Shown: piece after piece, positions 31,641-45,265 of the stretch
How the letters are laid out: every line of letters starts with the position of its first letter
Numbering within the stretch: position 1 is the stretch's first letter
Source: Montifringilla adamsi
Taxonomy: Eukaryota; Chordata; Aves; Passeriformes; Passeridae
Assembly: GCA_017590115.1 (NCBI GenBank)
Contig: JAGGNK010011003.1
Location: 1,872,558 to 1,936,557, forward strand
Direction: 5' to 3'
DNA: 64,000 nucleotides
Program-made: the position numbers and the translations under genes
Notes under the pieces: model-generated
Database searches by the model: none
Seen by the model: the letters and a program-made list of their open reading frames with translations, nothing else
What the model was told of the DNA's origin: nothing

Positions 31641-33082
31641 CTATCTATATTTATAGATATAAATATATACTATTTTGGTATTATAACTATACAAACAGAT
31701 TCTACAAATACAACTAAATAACGTTGTTAACATTGTATCTATCCATCAAATAATAAGATCATGACCAAGTGAAGAAGCCTTCAGACAGGACAGTTTACTT
31801 ATGGCTTTACCCAAGGACCTCAAGAATCAAATATTTTCAAGACATTACAAACACAAGGATGTGTCATTTTTAATCATATATGAAGATGTGACCTGTAAAA
31901 CCTAACTGAGACATGGGATTTTTCTTTTAATAGTTTTGAATTGGTTGGTTTATGACAAAAAGGTAAATAGTCTTTTCAAATAGGTTGTATACTTCACTAA
32001 AAGCAAAATGATTCCTACAGCTCTACGGTGTGTTACACCACACTAGCATTCCCCACTCACCAAGAAGACAAGCTCATTGCAGGTGATAATGGTACCGTTG
32101 TGTGCCCTGTATCACTGTGAAGGTGGTGGCAGTTCTCTTCCATGAAGAACAACAGCCTCTCATTTTTCCAGCAATCCCCAAAAGTCAGCAGTGTGCCTCA
32201 TTCAGGCTCCTTCACAGCAATGCAATTGCATGAAAGCCACAGCTGCCCATGCTTTAACAGCATTGCAAATTACAGTCATAAATTCAGAGTGCAGCTAATT
32301 GTTGTTTTATGGAGTAGATGTTCTTTTGGGGGAAAGAAAAAAATCTGTAAACACTCTGATGCCCTGCTGAGCAGAGGGCTATTTATCCTGGGTGAGAAAT
32401 AGCCTTCCAGAGCAATGTAAGATGGGTCAGACTTTTCAAGGGCACTCTCATTCCCCTGATGTGGTTCTGGGCAAGTGTGATCTGCAAAAGGTTTTTTTTT
32501 TTAATGTGGGATTTCACCTGCTGATAGAGTAATGTGCCTTGTGATTACAGTGTTATTACTTTTTCTGGAGACTCATCTGGCCTGGCTGAGATCAGGGCTC
32601 CCCTGTGCCACCCACTGCCCTTGTGAAGGGGAAGGGTGCAGTTGGTTTGAAGGATTACACTCAAAGTGGATGTGACTGGCAGGGGACAGAGGTACCCAGA
32701 TCGTTCTGCAGGGGAAGTGAGATGCTGGGCAGACTCTGCTTTGTTTACCAAGATACTGTTGTGTGGCATTTGTCACCATTAGCAGGTGCCATGAGAAGGT
32801 TTCTGCTCTTCATCTATCTTGAGCCTGTCCTGAAGATTGATGGGAGAGCCAGAAATGAGCTGCTCTGACTTGGCCCCGAGCCCTGATCTTCAGTGGCCTC
32901 ATCCTGCACACGGGAAAATCGGTGGTGAAGCACCAACCCCATTTGCTTGGGACTTGTGGAAGATTCCACTGCTGGAATGACCCTAGTTAGGTTCCAGCTC
33001 CCTACATTCAGACCCCAACACTTGTGGGTCAGCCAAAACCTGCCAGTTCTTGTGGTGACAGTCCCATTCTCAGACACTGCCC
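31641..33082. other. Intergenic, no gene seen
   Basis: AT-rich sequence. The block at about 32150-32330 includes tgcaattgcatg and tgcaaattacagtcataaat, is free of repeat signatures and may be conserved non-coding DNA. Confidence 0.4.
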
Positions 33083-33368
33083 TGTCACAATACAACATGA
33101 AATGAATGACACTCACATGTCCAAGGCAAAGAAGAGCACATTTATTTCCCAGCCTCAATATTTCTAGAATTCCAAAATGACCATGGGTTGGAAGATGAAA
33201 TTGCCACCTCTCCAGCCACACTGGTCAAACCAACAGTCCATCAGTTCTCTCCTCCTCCAGAAAGGAATGCAAAACAATCATTATTTACATGAAAAGTGTG
33301 TGAGAAACTCCATTACAAAAATGTAAATATCAGAAGGCTTAGAAGAACTTTAGAAGAACAGGGCGACA
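33083..33368 (-). mobile_element. Solo LTR, family 3
   Basis: On the plus strand it runs from TGTCACAATACAACATG to CAGGGCGACA, 286 bp. The flanks ctgccc (33077-33082) and ctgctc (33369-33374) match at five of six positions. On the minus strand it carries gaaataaatgtgctc as poly(A) region. It aligns with 63659-63953 over its whole length. Confidence 0.88.
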
Positions 33369-34629
33369 CTGCTCCCCTATCCTGCCAGTACCACATTGTG
33401 CATGCAAATGGAGCCTTTTAAAAAGGCCAATTGCTGAGCCCTTCTCTCTATTCCTAATTGGATCTTCTATAATCAACTGTCTTCATCTGTGGAAATGTTA
33501 TGTGGGTGAGTTTTCAGCCCTTTTTTCTTATGATAGTTTATTGTATTTTAATTTTGGTTTCAGTGTGTACTGACTTGGCAGGATATATGATTTGCCAGGA
33601 GGCAGAGAGTGGGAGGCTTTATAAATAAAAACCCTGCATCTGTTCCATCTCTCTTCACACCCAGGAGCTGATCTTCATTGCACCAGGCCAAACCTGGAAA
33701 GCTTTTCACTAAAATTTAGGGTAGCAACAGTGAGGTGTGGGTTTAGCAGAGATGAGAATGAGTGCATGTAAATTGTCAAGGCTGTAGTTCTTGGGGCTCT
33801 AAAGAGCCAATGTTTGTGTATTATAATAACTAGCCCTTACAGCACACACAGTTTTTGCTGAAAGTGCAGAATGTAAACCTGCCATATAATAGGTGGAAAG
33901 GTTGTTTGTGGTACATCTTGGTACACTGTTTGGACTGGCTTTGCTTTGCTCCAGGAGGCTGTAAGGAGACTTTGGAAGATGATGTGCTAATGCAGAATTC
34001 AGCAAATAACAGCTTTTTAAAGGCCCTTATTTGGTAAGGAAAGAGATATCTCTAAAAACAACACTTTCACTGGTTAGACCTACTTAAGAGGATGTCCTTA
34101 CGCTGCACTGGGGCACTGTAATTACAAGTAATAACTGTGCTTTGAGCTTTGCAAATGCTCTTTATAATCAAAATGCTTTTGTCTCTTCCTTGTAGTGCTG
34201 AAGTGAAGCATGTAAGGACAGGGAAGTTGTTCCTTCCAGTGCCTGGAGACAGCACTGGGAGCTGTACTGAAAGTGCTACCTTTTGCCCAAGTCCAGCTCC
34301 AGAAAAGGACTTGGATGCTGTGAGGAGCTTTGGTGTAACTGCCAAGGTTGGCATATGTCTAGTGCTACAGTGAATGTTGCTGTACAGCTGGTCTAAGATC
34401 TGATACCATGCCAAGTGGGAATCAGACTTTAAGCACATAATCTGCTTTATCAGGCTCTATCACCAGGGGGATTCCTATTGTAACACTACTTGTTTAAAGA
34501 GGAGAAGTGAGCACAAGCATTTTAAATGCAAGGGTTGAGCCAGGCTTTCATGTAAACAATGTGCCTTTTCCCTTCAGTGTGTGGAGGCTTTTATGGAATG
34601 CCCATTTGGCTGACAGCCCTGAAAGAGCT
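33369..34629. other. Intergenic, no gene seen
   Basis: No repeats or coding sequence recognised in this stretch. Confidence 0.4.
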
Positions 34630-35249
34630 TGTGAAAAATGTGTATTTTATGGCTGGCTTTTCGCAAATATTAAAATTAATATTATATGTGTTATGTTAGA
34701 AAGTTATGCTGTATTCATTTTCTTAACTAGTGTGGAAAATATAGTTTTAGGTTATAACATAATGTTAAAATATAAACTGTGATTATGTAAGGTACTTTTT
34801 TTTACAGAGAGGACTCACACCGAGATAGCAGCTGCAGGACACCTAGATCTTTCAGAGAAAAAGAATTGCTTATTGCTCCATTATCAGAAGAAAATAACTT
34901 CTTCCTGCCTCACTCAGACCTGAAGATGCCATCAGGATTCAGAGGAAGAAGCTGACACTGACCAGACAGAATCCTTTCTTTGAATGGATTAATGCATCAT
35001 GGATGAGGTGTATGAATATGCAATAGGCTATTGCTTTTAAGGGTTAATCCTCTGTTAATGTGGGTCCTTTTTGGGCTTATTTTGCCCACAAAGAGGTACC
35101 TGGACTGTCCCTAACTCTTTGTTTTTATTGTCTCATATTGTCCTAATCGTCCAAATTTTTATTACTTTAATTATATTACTATTTTAATAACCATTTTATT
35201 ACTATTAAACTTTTAAAATTTTAAAAACAAATGACTGGCATTTTTCACA
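34630..35249 (+). mobile_element. Solo LTR, family 5, 620 bp
   Basis: It starts TGTGAAAAATGTG and ends GGCATTTTTCACA, so its ends form an inverted repeat. A 4-bp agct flanks it at 34626-34629 and 35250-35253. It aligns in reverse with 39896-40509 throughout (caataggctattgcttttaa and ggacactta-type blocks). A 4-bp duplication is typical of ERV1-class elements. Confidence 0.85.
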
Positions 35250-35395
35250 AGCTGATAGTGGGGAGGTCTCCCCAGCAGGTGTAGTCCTGTCTCGCTGCTG
35301 CTGCTGGAGTCTGACCCAGCTTCAGGAGAAGCAGGAGCACAGAGGGATGAGAGCAGCAGTGGAGCACAGGGGTGCTTGCCAGGAAGGTGTTCAAA

Positions 35396-35945
35396 TAATC
35401 CTTTCCAAAATATTCCCCTGCCAAAACTTCTTCTCACAAACCTTCTTTTCCCAAATCCTCCCTTCCCAAAGCATTTCTTCTGAGATCATCCCCTCCCAAA
35501 TAATTCCTTCCCAGATCTTCCTTTCTCAAATCATGCCCCACCCAAACCACACCTACCCAAATCAGCTCTTCCCAAATTATCCCCACCCAAATCAGCCTTT
35601 CCCAAACCTTCCTTTCCTAAAACCTCCCTACCCTAACAATCCCCACCCAAATATCCCTGTCCCAAATCAGCCCTTCCCAAACCTTCCGTTCCCAAAACCT
35701 CCCTACCCAAACCATTCCTTCCCAGATCATCCCCACTCAAATCATCCCTTCCCACACCCTCCCTACCAAAATTTTCCATTCCCAAATCCTCCCCACTCAA
35801 ATCATCCCTTCCACACCTCCCTACTGAAGTGTTCCATTCCCAAAACTTCCCTTTCCAAATCATTCCCACCCAAATCATCCCTTTCCCAAACCCCCACTAC
35901 CCAAATTACCCCCTCCCAAATTATCCCTTTCCAAACATTCCATTC
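35396..35945. repeat. 15-bp minisatellite, about 37 units, pyrimidine-rich
   Basis: Units follow atccc(a/t)ncccaaatc. The plus strand is very poor in G. Five-unit blocks recur (about 35603-35675 and 35678-35750), indicating a 75-bp higher-order repeat. Because 15 is a multiple of three, one plus-strand frame (35347-36075) stays open and reads as a Pro/Asn/Phe-rich repeat peptide. It has no homologue I know and is probably not a gene. Confidence 0.9.
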
Positions 35946-36075
35946 TTATCTCAAGGAGAGATATTCTTTGTCAGGGTTCTTAATCCCTAAGTCTGTGCAG
36001 ATAAAACTACAGACTTGGAAAAATGAGCAATGGGAGGGGGAAATAGGGAGGGAGAGAGAGGTTAGGAGAGGGTAA

Positions 36076-39000
36076 GTTGTGTCACATTTTTCATTTGTAT
36101 TACTTGTCCTATTCTTCCAAGATATTGTGAATTGGAACAGAGTCTGCAGAAATTTGGTCTCTCAGCAGAAGCATCAGGAGCATCAGATCAATTCTCACAA
36201 CCTTAGATAATCATTTCTCTTTCATATGCTTCTACCCTCATGCTGCAGAATTTTGTTAGAAGGCAGGTTCTTCAAATTTACTCTGAGGTAGATTTGTTAG
36301 GACTTTAGCCACATGATGTTTTTATTATTTTATTTTACAGTGCACTGTGACTGGTTTTAGCTTGGAATAGCTTTTCTGAGACACGTACAAGGCAACAGTT
36401 GTAGTGTTACCCAGAGTGCACAGGAGCTGTGCTGGGATCAGCTGTATGACTCTTCCAAGCTTTTCAAGTATATTGCAGGGATTTTGCTTTGTGAAGAGCT
36501 GTGTAGTTAAATCCTCTTCAGCTGTTTTATGACTGCTGCTGCTCACGTAAGTTATTGTCTTTTCTGATAGTCTGGTCCTTATGTCACAGGAGAGGAATGC
36601 CCACAGCTTCACAGGGTGCTGAGAGCTGAGGCAGCTGCCTTTGCTGGTTATTCTGAAGGCATTTGGCCTGCAGGATGAAATGGGCTGTGGGCACACTTGC
36701 CAGTGTGCCAACAGCAGTGGTGGTGGTCTGGATCTGAGCTGGGAGAGCTGATCTCCAGTTCCTGGCAGGTCCACAGGCTGTGTGCTACATAGGTGTGTAA
36801 AAAAATACCTTTTGAGGCTCCTCCACCATTCTGACTCCTTCCTGATCCAAGGTGAAGGGTAATTGAGAGCAGCACTTCTCCCCAGTGACTCTCTTAGCAG
36901 GGCATGTGTGGGACTCTGTGACTTTCAGTGGGAAAGGTTTAGAGCTTGAGATGTGTAGCGAGAATTAAATGCAATTTATGAAGGCATAGATTTAAATGAA
37001 TTGGTTAATTTATAAAATCAACTTCTTCAGGCTACTTAGCTTTTTGATGTCTCACCAGTATTTAATTGTCTTAACTTGGTCTTAATAGAATTATTAGGTT
37101 TTATATCTCTGTAGGTCTTGATTTATTTTTCTACTCTCAATCTATTGGCCTGTGGCAACACTTCTCCTTAGCTTTGATTTGAAGGGGGGAAAAGTTATTA
37201 GACCAGAAAGTTTGTTCTGCATTAGTAAAGGGAACTGTTCTTAACTAAATTGTGTATGTTTTGTGATGTAATTTAAGCAAAACTATGGCAATACTTAACC
37301 ACACTGGATGCACTGGTGTTATCTTGATGAGTTAATTATTCCCCTTTCTCCTCTTGCGATGACCTCTGTCCCTCAATATTGCATATCTGAGTCTGAGGAA
37401 AAAGACCTTTTTCAAGCATACCTGCAAAATGAAGTTCCGAGCCGAAGTTGATAACAGCAAGGTGAAGTGAGACAGAAAGATAAATATTTTAAGTTTCAGA
37501 ACTTGTATTTTTCTGAAATGTTTAAGTATGTTTTGAAACAAAGTCTTCATTTTTGTTCTGTTTGATTAAAGCCAGGATTTTCTAGACTTGAACCAAGGGC
37601 AATTTTCACTTTTCACCTCTTTCTTGGTCAATTACTAAGTTAAAGAAAACAAAGACATGAACTCACTGAATCAAGTCCTTCCCCAGGCTGCCAAGGTTTT
37701 GGCTGAGAAAGGAGAGATTGGCTCTGTATCCCTGGGGATCCTGGAGTTTTTAGAGAAGAGGGTGGCCAGCAGCAGACTGGGGAAGGAATCTTGGCACACC
37801 AATGAATTTTGCTCAAAATAACAGCTGGGGTCAGTGACAGCTCAAGAGACCAAGCTCAGAACTGCAGGTCAAGGAACAGCAGCTGACATTACCATAGAAG
37901 CCCTGATAACATAATCCTCTAATAATACCAACATAATACCAGCAGCTGAGGGAAGGGGAGGGAGGGGAAAGCTGGGAAACCTGGCCCTGCATTTGATGTG
38001 GATTGGCATGAGAGAGGGCAGCGTGTGCCCAGGTGGCTGGGGCACAGTAAATGTGAGGGTAGGTCTCTGAGCACAGGAGGTGGCTTTGCTAGGAAGCCAT
38101 ACCTCAATGATTTTTTAATTACTGCTGGTTTTAACTTTTTCCCCACTCCAAAGGAAGCAATAGGATTTGTGCTGCTATTCATGTCCTGAACTAACACTGC
38201 AGATGCCTGCTGGGAGAGGAGGAATCCCCTTTGAAGCTGGGGATCTCCAGACTTGAAGACCTTGGCATGAGAGGGCTGTGGTGAGCCTTTGCAGAGGAGG
38301 GCTGAGTTCTCAGGCATTGCAGCTTTTCAGAAGTGGGGAGTTTGTGCACAGCATTGAAAATAATGCAAAAAGTGTAGCTTGGCTCTTACTGGATGTGCTG
38401 TTCCTCTGCCCCCACTTAAGAAAATATTACCCTCGAAATTCAATCCTGTAGCCCATTATTCATGAGGTCATTACTCTTTAATTTAATCACCAAATGTCAG
38501 CTGAATCCCATTTATTCTGCCAGCTCACTAGAGATTTACCTATTTATTTTACATTTCAAATGAATTGCTCATTATTTTGTCATTCTGGGATTTTATTCTG
38601 TAATTTATTTTGTGAACCCTGACAAGTTGAAAATGAACCCTGGTTCTCCCCTGTCTCGCATGTTAATTGTCAGGTCCATGGCTCAACTGTTTGCTTACAG
38701 GACCAAGGGACCTGACCCTATATTCAGGGAGGGAGGGGAGCCAGGCTTTGTAACCCCACAGCTGCTGGTGGTGATTCAACTGTGACAAGGAAATACTTTT
38801 TCTCTTTCCTCCCTACCACACCTTTTGGGTCAATGTCAAAGGACAAGTTACCCTGTGCAACTTGCCCCTGAAATACATCACAGCAAATCAGAGGTGTGTA
38901 GTGCCCCTTATGGTGTGTGGGTGTGTGGTTGAAGTCCTGAGAGGAAGGCTGTAAAAATAAATGTTGGAGAGAAAACAAAATTTGGGTTTATTATAAATAC

Positions 39001-39895
39001 CAGTCCTCTTTTAATGAGGTTAGAGTGAAATGGTCCTCAGTGAGGGATAGTCCTTACATCAGCTATTTCTAGCTGCAGCTTTTTCTTCTTTGCTCTTGTT
39101 TTTGGCTAGTGTAGGTGCTGGAGAAGACAGACCAGTGCTCTGTTCCAGCCAGCCAGGTCCCAGGGTCCCGTGGTGGCCCTTCACCTGGATGGGGTCTGGC
39201 TGTCTCCAGTAGGTCCAGGGATCCTGTAGGCCAAGCTCACAGGTCAGCTCCTTGCAGACAAGTTGTGCTTGTGTGTTTGATGGTACACCATGATTGCTGT
39301 GTACACTCTGAGCCCCACCCAGCCTCTTTCGTTCTCCTTTTGCAGAATGCACAATATTAAAGAAAACCGATTTTCTGTCAGGATTGGTTCTTTACCTGCC
39401 AGTTGAGTGATCTGTGCTTTTTCTCAGTTGCCCTGCAAGCTGCTGGGACCTATGGGCCCTGCAATTCACCCTGTTACTATCCAGTTGAAGAGCAGCTCTT
39501 CTGTGCTGGAGAGGAGACTTGTTAAGGAAATTCATAAAAGGCCAGACACTGGCATGCACTAGAAAGAGCAGGAGGAGGAATTTGGGGAATATGAAGGGGT
39601 ACTTCAATCTTCAGGCTCATTCCTTGGTGGGATATAAACAGAGCATTGTCTCAGCTCAATTTGAGCAAACAGCTGAAAAAAAGTAAAAATCCATTGTGTT
39701 TGTCTTTGATGCTTTCGCTGTCGCTGACACAAATCCCAAGCACCTCACTGATTTTCTGCTTCACCCAGCCTGAGATCAGCAGTGTGACATTGCTCCTGTT
39801 TGCTGGGATGAGTTACTGCCTGCTGCTTCTAGTGAACTTCCCTGGCAAGTTGTGAGAGCTGTATGACATAAACCTGTTTGATTCTTCTTCTGAGA
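36076..39895. other. Intergenic between inverted family-5 LTRs, no gene seen
   Basis: No coding sequence or repeat was recognised. The AT-rich stretch at about 38400-38640 has dense TTTAAT/ATTTAAT motifs and may be conserved non-coding DNA. Confidence 0.4.
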
Positions 39896-40509
39896 TGTAA
39901 AAAACTCCTATAATTTGTATTTAAAATTTTTGAAGTTTAATAGTAATAAATCGGTTATAAAAATAAGAATATAATTAGAGTAATAAACATTTGGACAATT
40001 AGGATTAGGATAATATAAGACAATAAAAACAAAGAGTTAGGGACAGTCCAGGTACCTCTTTGTGGGCAAAATAAACCTGAAAAAGGACCCACATTAACAG
40101 AGGATTAACCCTTAAAAGCAATAGCCTATTGCATATTCATACACCTCATAAATTCCATTCAAAGAAAGGATTCTGTCTGGTCAGTATCAGCTTCTTCCTC
40201 TGAATCCTGATAGCATCTTCAGGGCTGAGTGAGGCAGGAAGAAGTTAGTTTCTTCTGATAAGGGAGCAATAAATCCTTTTTCTCTGAAAGATTTAGGTGT
40301 CCTGTGGCTGCTATCTGGTGTGAGTCCTCTCTTTAAAAAAAAAGTATCCTACATAGCATAGTTTCTATTTTAACATTATCTTTAAACCTGAAATTATATT
40401 TAACACACTACTTAAGAAAATGAATACAGCATAACTTTCTAACATAACACATAAAATATTAATTTTAATATTTGCAAAAAAGCCAATAATAAAATACACA
40501 TTTTTCACA
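39896..40509 (-). mobile_element. Solo LTR, family 5, inverted copy
   Basis: On the plus strand it starts TGTAAAAAACTCC and ends ACACATTTTTCACA, the reverse complement of 34630-35249. The flanking four bases (gaga, tgat) do not match, so the duplication has decayed or the edge is shifted. Confidence 0.83.
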
Positions 40510-40652
40510 TGATATGTTCTTGGACACAGTATTTTCCCACCCTACTCAGGCTGGGCAATCAAAGGCATGTTTTGGAAGTCAGTGTATACAGGACTGGGAA
40601 AAGTTTTCTTGCATCTGCCTGACTGTCTCAGTGCAGTAAGGCAGTACTCCTG

Positions 40653-41069
40653 CATTGTATTTGCTGGGAAATGTCCCAACGAAGGCAGGAATGATGCATC
40701 TGACTCCATGTTCTCAGAAGGCTATTTTATTACTTTATAATACTATATTATATTAAAGAATACTGTACTAAACTATACTAAACAATACAGAAAGGATACT
40801 TACTGAATGCTAAAAAGATAATAATGAAAACTCGTGACTCTTTCCAGAGCCCTGACACAGCTTGGCCCTGATTGGCCAAAGAGTGAAAACAACTCACAGC
40901 AGAATGCAGTGAAACAATCACCTGTGGGTGAACAATCTCCAAACACATTCCACATGAGCACAACACAGGAGAAGCAAATGAGCTAAGAATTGTTTTCCTT
41001 TTCTCTGAGGCTTCTCAGCTTCCCAGGAGAAATGGCGAAGGGATTTTTTCAGAGAATGTGAATGCCACA
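40653..41069 (+). mobile_element. Solo LTR, family 1, with exact 6-bp duplication
   Basis: This 417-bp element starts CATTGTATTTGCTGGG and ends GAATGCCACA. ctcctg lies at 40647-40652 and 41070-41075. It fixes the ends of family 1. Confidence 0.92.
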
Positions 41070-43380
41070 CTCCTGTAGCTCTGCTAGGAAACCTGAGGGA
41101 CTGTTAGTAGCTCAGAGTGACTGTGGTCAGACTGTGCTTCCTTGTCTACACATCTCCACTGCTCAGTCTGTCTCTTCTGGTGTACTGATATTTAGGGCAG
41201 TGCCTAATGGATGTGTTGGGGCAGGTGTCTCTGCAGGCCAGGCTGATCCAGCTGGGTCTCCCACGGTTCCATGTGCTCTGTGCAGATCCGTGCTGGCTGT
41301 GGGGTGGGTGAGTGATGAGAACAAGCTCTCTGCCTCCTGGTGTATGCTAATGGTCTACGCTGCTTCAAGCAAGGAGCACTTTTCAGTCCCACTCTGCCAG
41401 AGCAGGGGCTGAAACAGGGCCTTTAAGGCATGGTTGGGGTATGAGCAATTGCAAAAGCACCTCAATATGTGTGACTTGCTCAGGTGCTGTTGCCCAGGTT
41501 TCCTCCCTCTTCCTGTGGTCTGGTTTAACCTTCTGGTGTCTTCACAGGGGAGGAAGGCTCCCAGCTGATGGGTAGGGGATTTCCTGGTTTGCACTTGCTC
41601 AGTGCAGGGAGAAATGAGGTGGCCAAGTCTCAGTACTCACTCTTGTGAACAATGGCTCAGAAAGCATAATTGTCTATCCAGATGTCAGCATGTTTATTTC
41701 TGGATACTTAAGTACTCTTGAATTGACCCTAACTGAATTTGTGTCCTAGCATTTTTCTTAATTGGTTCTCTGATTCCTCTATGTCAGTGTTTAATTGGAG
41801 TTTAGTTGGGAAAAATAGTGGTACATATCCTGCTAGGGTAAGTGGATCATCTGCCTGTCTCCTCCATGCTCCTGGTAGGCTCAGGGTAGGAGCCTAGTTA
41901 AATTTTGGCCTGTCCTCCCCTTTCAAGGTTATGGTCTCCTCTGCTTCCTTCTCTGCTGCCTTGCTGATGCCAGGGAGGATTTCTGAGTCTCTGGACTGGT
42001 ACCAGTCCTGGGCAGGGTGGCAGTGCTGAGAAATGTGATGGGCTGAGTAGGCTCTCCCTTAGGCCCCTGCAGCCTGGCTCTCGGGGGTGTCATGGGGAGG
42101 GGTGTTAGATCATCAACAGTGTTTGGTGGAGGCTCTGCCTGGTTGGATCCTGGCAGAAGAAAGACTCTAGAGTGCTGCTGAGCACGCCTGGCTCTGCCTT
42201 CAGTTGAGCATGAGATGACGAATAGAGGTTATTGCTGCAAATGCTCCTTCCACCCATTAACAAGCAGTTAATGGTACAGAGATTCAATAACAATCCCTCA
42301 GACTGGCTCCAGAGCTTGTATGGCAGTGTCCCTGCCAAACAGCATCTCTTCATTTGTTCTGTGTCTGGGAGAGCAGTGAAGGGGATGAGGAAACCATGAG
42401 GAGAAGCTTGAGCTCCTCAGTGTCCTCCAAAAGGTGAATGTAGCAGTGACTGGCACAGGTGATGGGGCTGGTGTGTCTCTGGTAGCCAGGGAATGCAGGT
42501 CTCTATCACTGACAGTGCTGCAGGCAAGCATTTGTGTCCAGCCCATTTTCCCCAGAGCCCAGTGCTCCCAGACAGTTCAGGGAAGGCAAGGAGCAAACTT
42601 TGCTCAATTCAGTAGGCTGTGCAGGTAGGGTTGGGGTGGCTGTGTGTTGTTGCAGAGCTCCATGTACCTCTTAACTGTAAAAACTCTGCTCCTTTTGAAG
42701 CTCCATAAGCAGTCCTATTGCTGAGAGTACTAAGGAGAAAATAAGAGCCCCTCCAGTACCTTCCCTGCTGGTAACATATTGTGAAAACCTTCTTTTCCTT
42801 GAAAAAAGAGCAAAGAGCCTTGCTTTACTGTCAATAGAACATGCATTTCTCTGGCAAGTGGCATAAAATAAATCTATTTGAATACAGGTAATTTGGTGCA
42901 AAGGAATTGATTTTTCTATGATGGTATGTTGGAAAACAGTAATTTATTTTCTTTCTTTTTTAATCTTTTTAAACAAAAGACTGTGGGGCAGGTCCATAGT
43001 TTGTTCCTGTGCACAGCTGTATAGCTGTTTCCCTCCATGTTTTTGCAGACTGCCTCAGAAGGTTGTTGCTATGTGTCCCTCCTGAGAGGTTTTGTTTTTC
43101 TGTCCCATTTAGCATGAGAAATGCCTGGCTAGTTAGTCCAGCCCCATACTCCAGAAATGCTCATTTTGAGTGATCCCATTTCTAGAGGAGATGGATGGTG
43201 GCATGGAAATGGCAGTAGTAAGCCTTTAGATACCTCTTAGCCCTTGTCAGAAGATGCAGGGGCTTAGAGCATGTGGTAATTGCTCCATTGGTTACTTGCA
43301 GCTGGGCACTAAGTACCATGTCTAAGGAAAATGGATATTTGCTCAGTTTAGGCTGTTGAGCTGTGGAGTTGGCTCATTTT
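41070..43380. other. Intergenic, no gene seen
   Basis: No coding sequence or repeats recognised. Confidence 0.4.
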
Positions 43381-43811
43381 TATTGCATTTGTGGGGTGCC
43401 TCGACAAAGGAAGGAATGATGAATTTGACTCTGTGTTTTTAGAAGGTTAATTTATTATTTTATGATACTATATTATATTAAAGAATACTATACCAAAGAA
43501 TACAGAAAGGATACTTACAGAATATTAAAAAGATAATAATAAAAACTCGTGACTCTCTCCAGAGTCCCGACACAGCTTGGCCCTGATTGGCCAAAGAGAC
43601 AAAACCACTCACACCAGAATCCAATGAAACAATCACTTGTGGGTAAACAATCTCTAAACACATTCTAGATGTGTAAAACACCAGAGAAGCAAGTGAGATA
43701 ATAATTGTGGTTGGTTTTTGTTTTTTTTTTTTTTCCTCTGAGGCTTCTCAGCTTCCCAGGAGAAAAATCCTGGGCGAAGGGATTTTTTTTCCAGAGAATG
43801 TGAATGCAACA
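43381..43811 (+). mobile_element. Solo LTR, family 1, with exact 6-bp duplication
   Basis: It starts TATTGCATTTGTGGGGTGCC and ends GAATGCAACA. catttt lies at 43375-43380 and 43812-43817. A T-run of about 17 bases near 43720 is an expansion not seen in the other copies. Confidence 0.92.
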
Positions 43812-43851
43812 CATTTTGTCTCAGCTCTTTCCCTCTTTATCAATAGGGTGC

Positions 43852-44275
43852 TGCCATGGTTTAACCCCAGCTGGCACCTAAGCACCACACAGCCACTCCC
43901 TGTGGCATCATCCCCTCAGTGGGATGGGGGAAGAATCGGAAAAGGAAAAACCTGTACATTGAGATAAGAACAGTTTCATAATTGAAATAAGAAAAAATAC
44001 CACAATAATTGAAGTGAAAAGAAAAAGAAAATACTAAAAGGGAGAGAAATAAACCCCAGGAAAACCAATACACAATACAGTTGCTTTATTCCCAGTCCTT
44101 CGCTGCTTGGGCTTTGTCTTTTGCCCCAGTGGACACTGTCTGGGGTGAGGGTACGGAGAGCAGAGTCCTGGCAAGTGTTGAGTGGTGACAGTGGGGATAG
44201 TGGGCAGGGATGGAGCTGCTCGATGTGTCTCCTTTCCTTGGTGCCTGTCAGTCAGAGCATCCATCAGACTTTCGA
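43852..44275 (-). mobile_element. Probable ERVK-type LTR, family 11
   Basis: It starts TGCCATGGTTTAACCCCAGC and continues with ctggcacctaagcaccacac, a sequence typical of a widespread avian LTR. On the minus strand ggaataaagcaactg supplies the poly(A) region. The right edge is approximate. It lies 34 bases after the duplication of the preceding LTR. Confidence 0.7.
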
Positions 44276-45265
44276 GGCTAGGGGTACGATGTGAAGGGTA
44301 GGATTGAATTATGGCAGGAAAACCACCAGATTTCTTGGTTTTTATTTGGAATCTTATGTTCAGATTTGCCTTTGTGGCCTGGCTAGTCTAATAATGAATT
44401 GATTTCTCTGTGCCTTGGCATGGTTTACAGAAACTCTGTCAATATAATGCACTTGATTTAATCAGTAAAAAATGGGCCAGGGACTTCAGACTGGAATTTA
44501 ATCATTGCAACATCACTGGTGACATTTCAAGTGACAGATTCCCCATTAACCTGGGATACCCTGTTCAGCTTGTTCCTGCAGTGCCCTCTGATCAGCTGAT
44601 TTGGAGAGAAAGCCTGCTCTGACAGTGCTGTTTGTGAGGGAGCTGAGCAGTGATGGGGAAGAGAAGAGTGAGACTCCAGATCGGGATGGTGCTGTTGCCT
44701 CAGCAGATGCACTGCTGGCTCCATACCTATATCCCACTGTCATGCTGCACACTTAATAATGTTTGGCAGCAATTAATTAACACTGTAACAACTGTTTTCT
44801 GCCAGGGAATTGCACAGAGACTGCAGATCGGGATGCTCTGCCCTGCTGGTGGGAGGCTGGGGTGAAGATGGGCCTTGGACCTCAGCCAGTATCAGCAGTG
44901 CTGCCATGCACCCCCAAAGGTGAGGAAAGAACTCTCCTTGCTCCTGAGGAAAGCTCACCACTTGCAGGGGGTGCAGCCTACAGGCACAATGGGGAGCTGT
45001 AAGACATCGGAGGATAAGTGAACTTTCTCCCTTGCTTACATTTTTCAGAAGCACTGTACACTGTGAGACACATGTGTCATCTACAGGTGGGTCAGAATTT
45101 AGTGTATTCCCTGTGTGTGACCAGTGTGTCTGCAAATGGGGTGGTTCTGACCTCTCCAGCTGCATCTTAGTTCTGGTGGAAATGCTGTTCAGGTTGGGGT
45201 AGATTTGTACTAGAGGCAGGACAAAGTTCTGCAGAGTTAGTAGTTATTCTGCAGTGGTGGGTCTC

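Noticed and set aside
35396..35945. CRISPR-like array
   Set aside because: Units are contiguous and degenerate with no spacers, in a vertebrate genome.
35347..36075. 242-codon frame over the minisatellite as a real gene
   Set aside because: The openness follows from a 15-bp period without stops; no signal, domain or homologue supports a protein.
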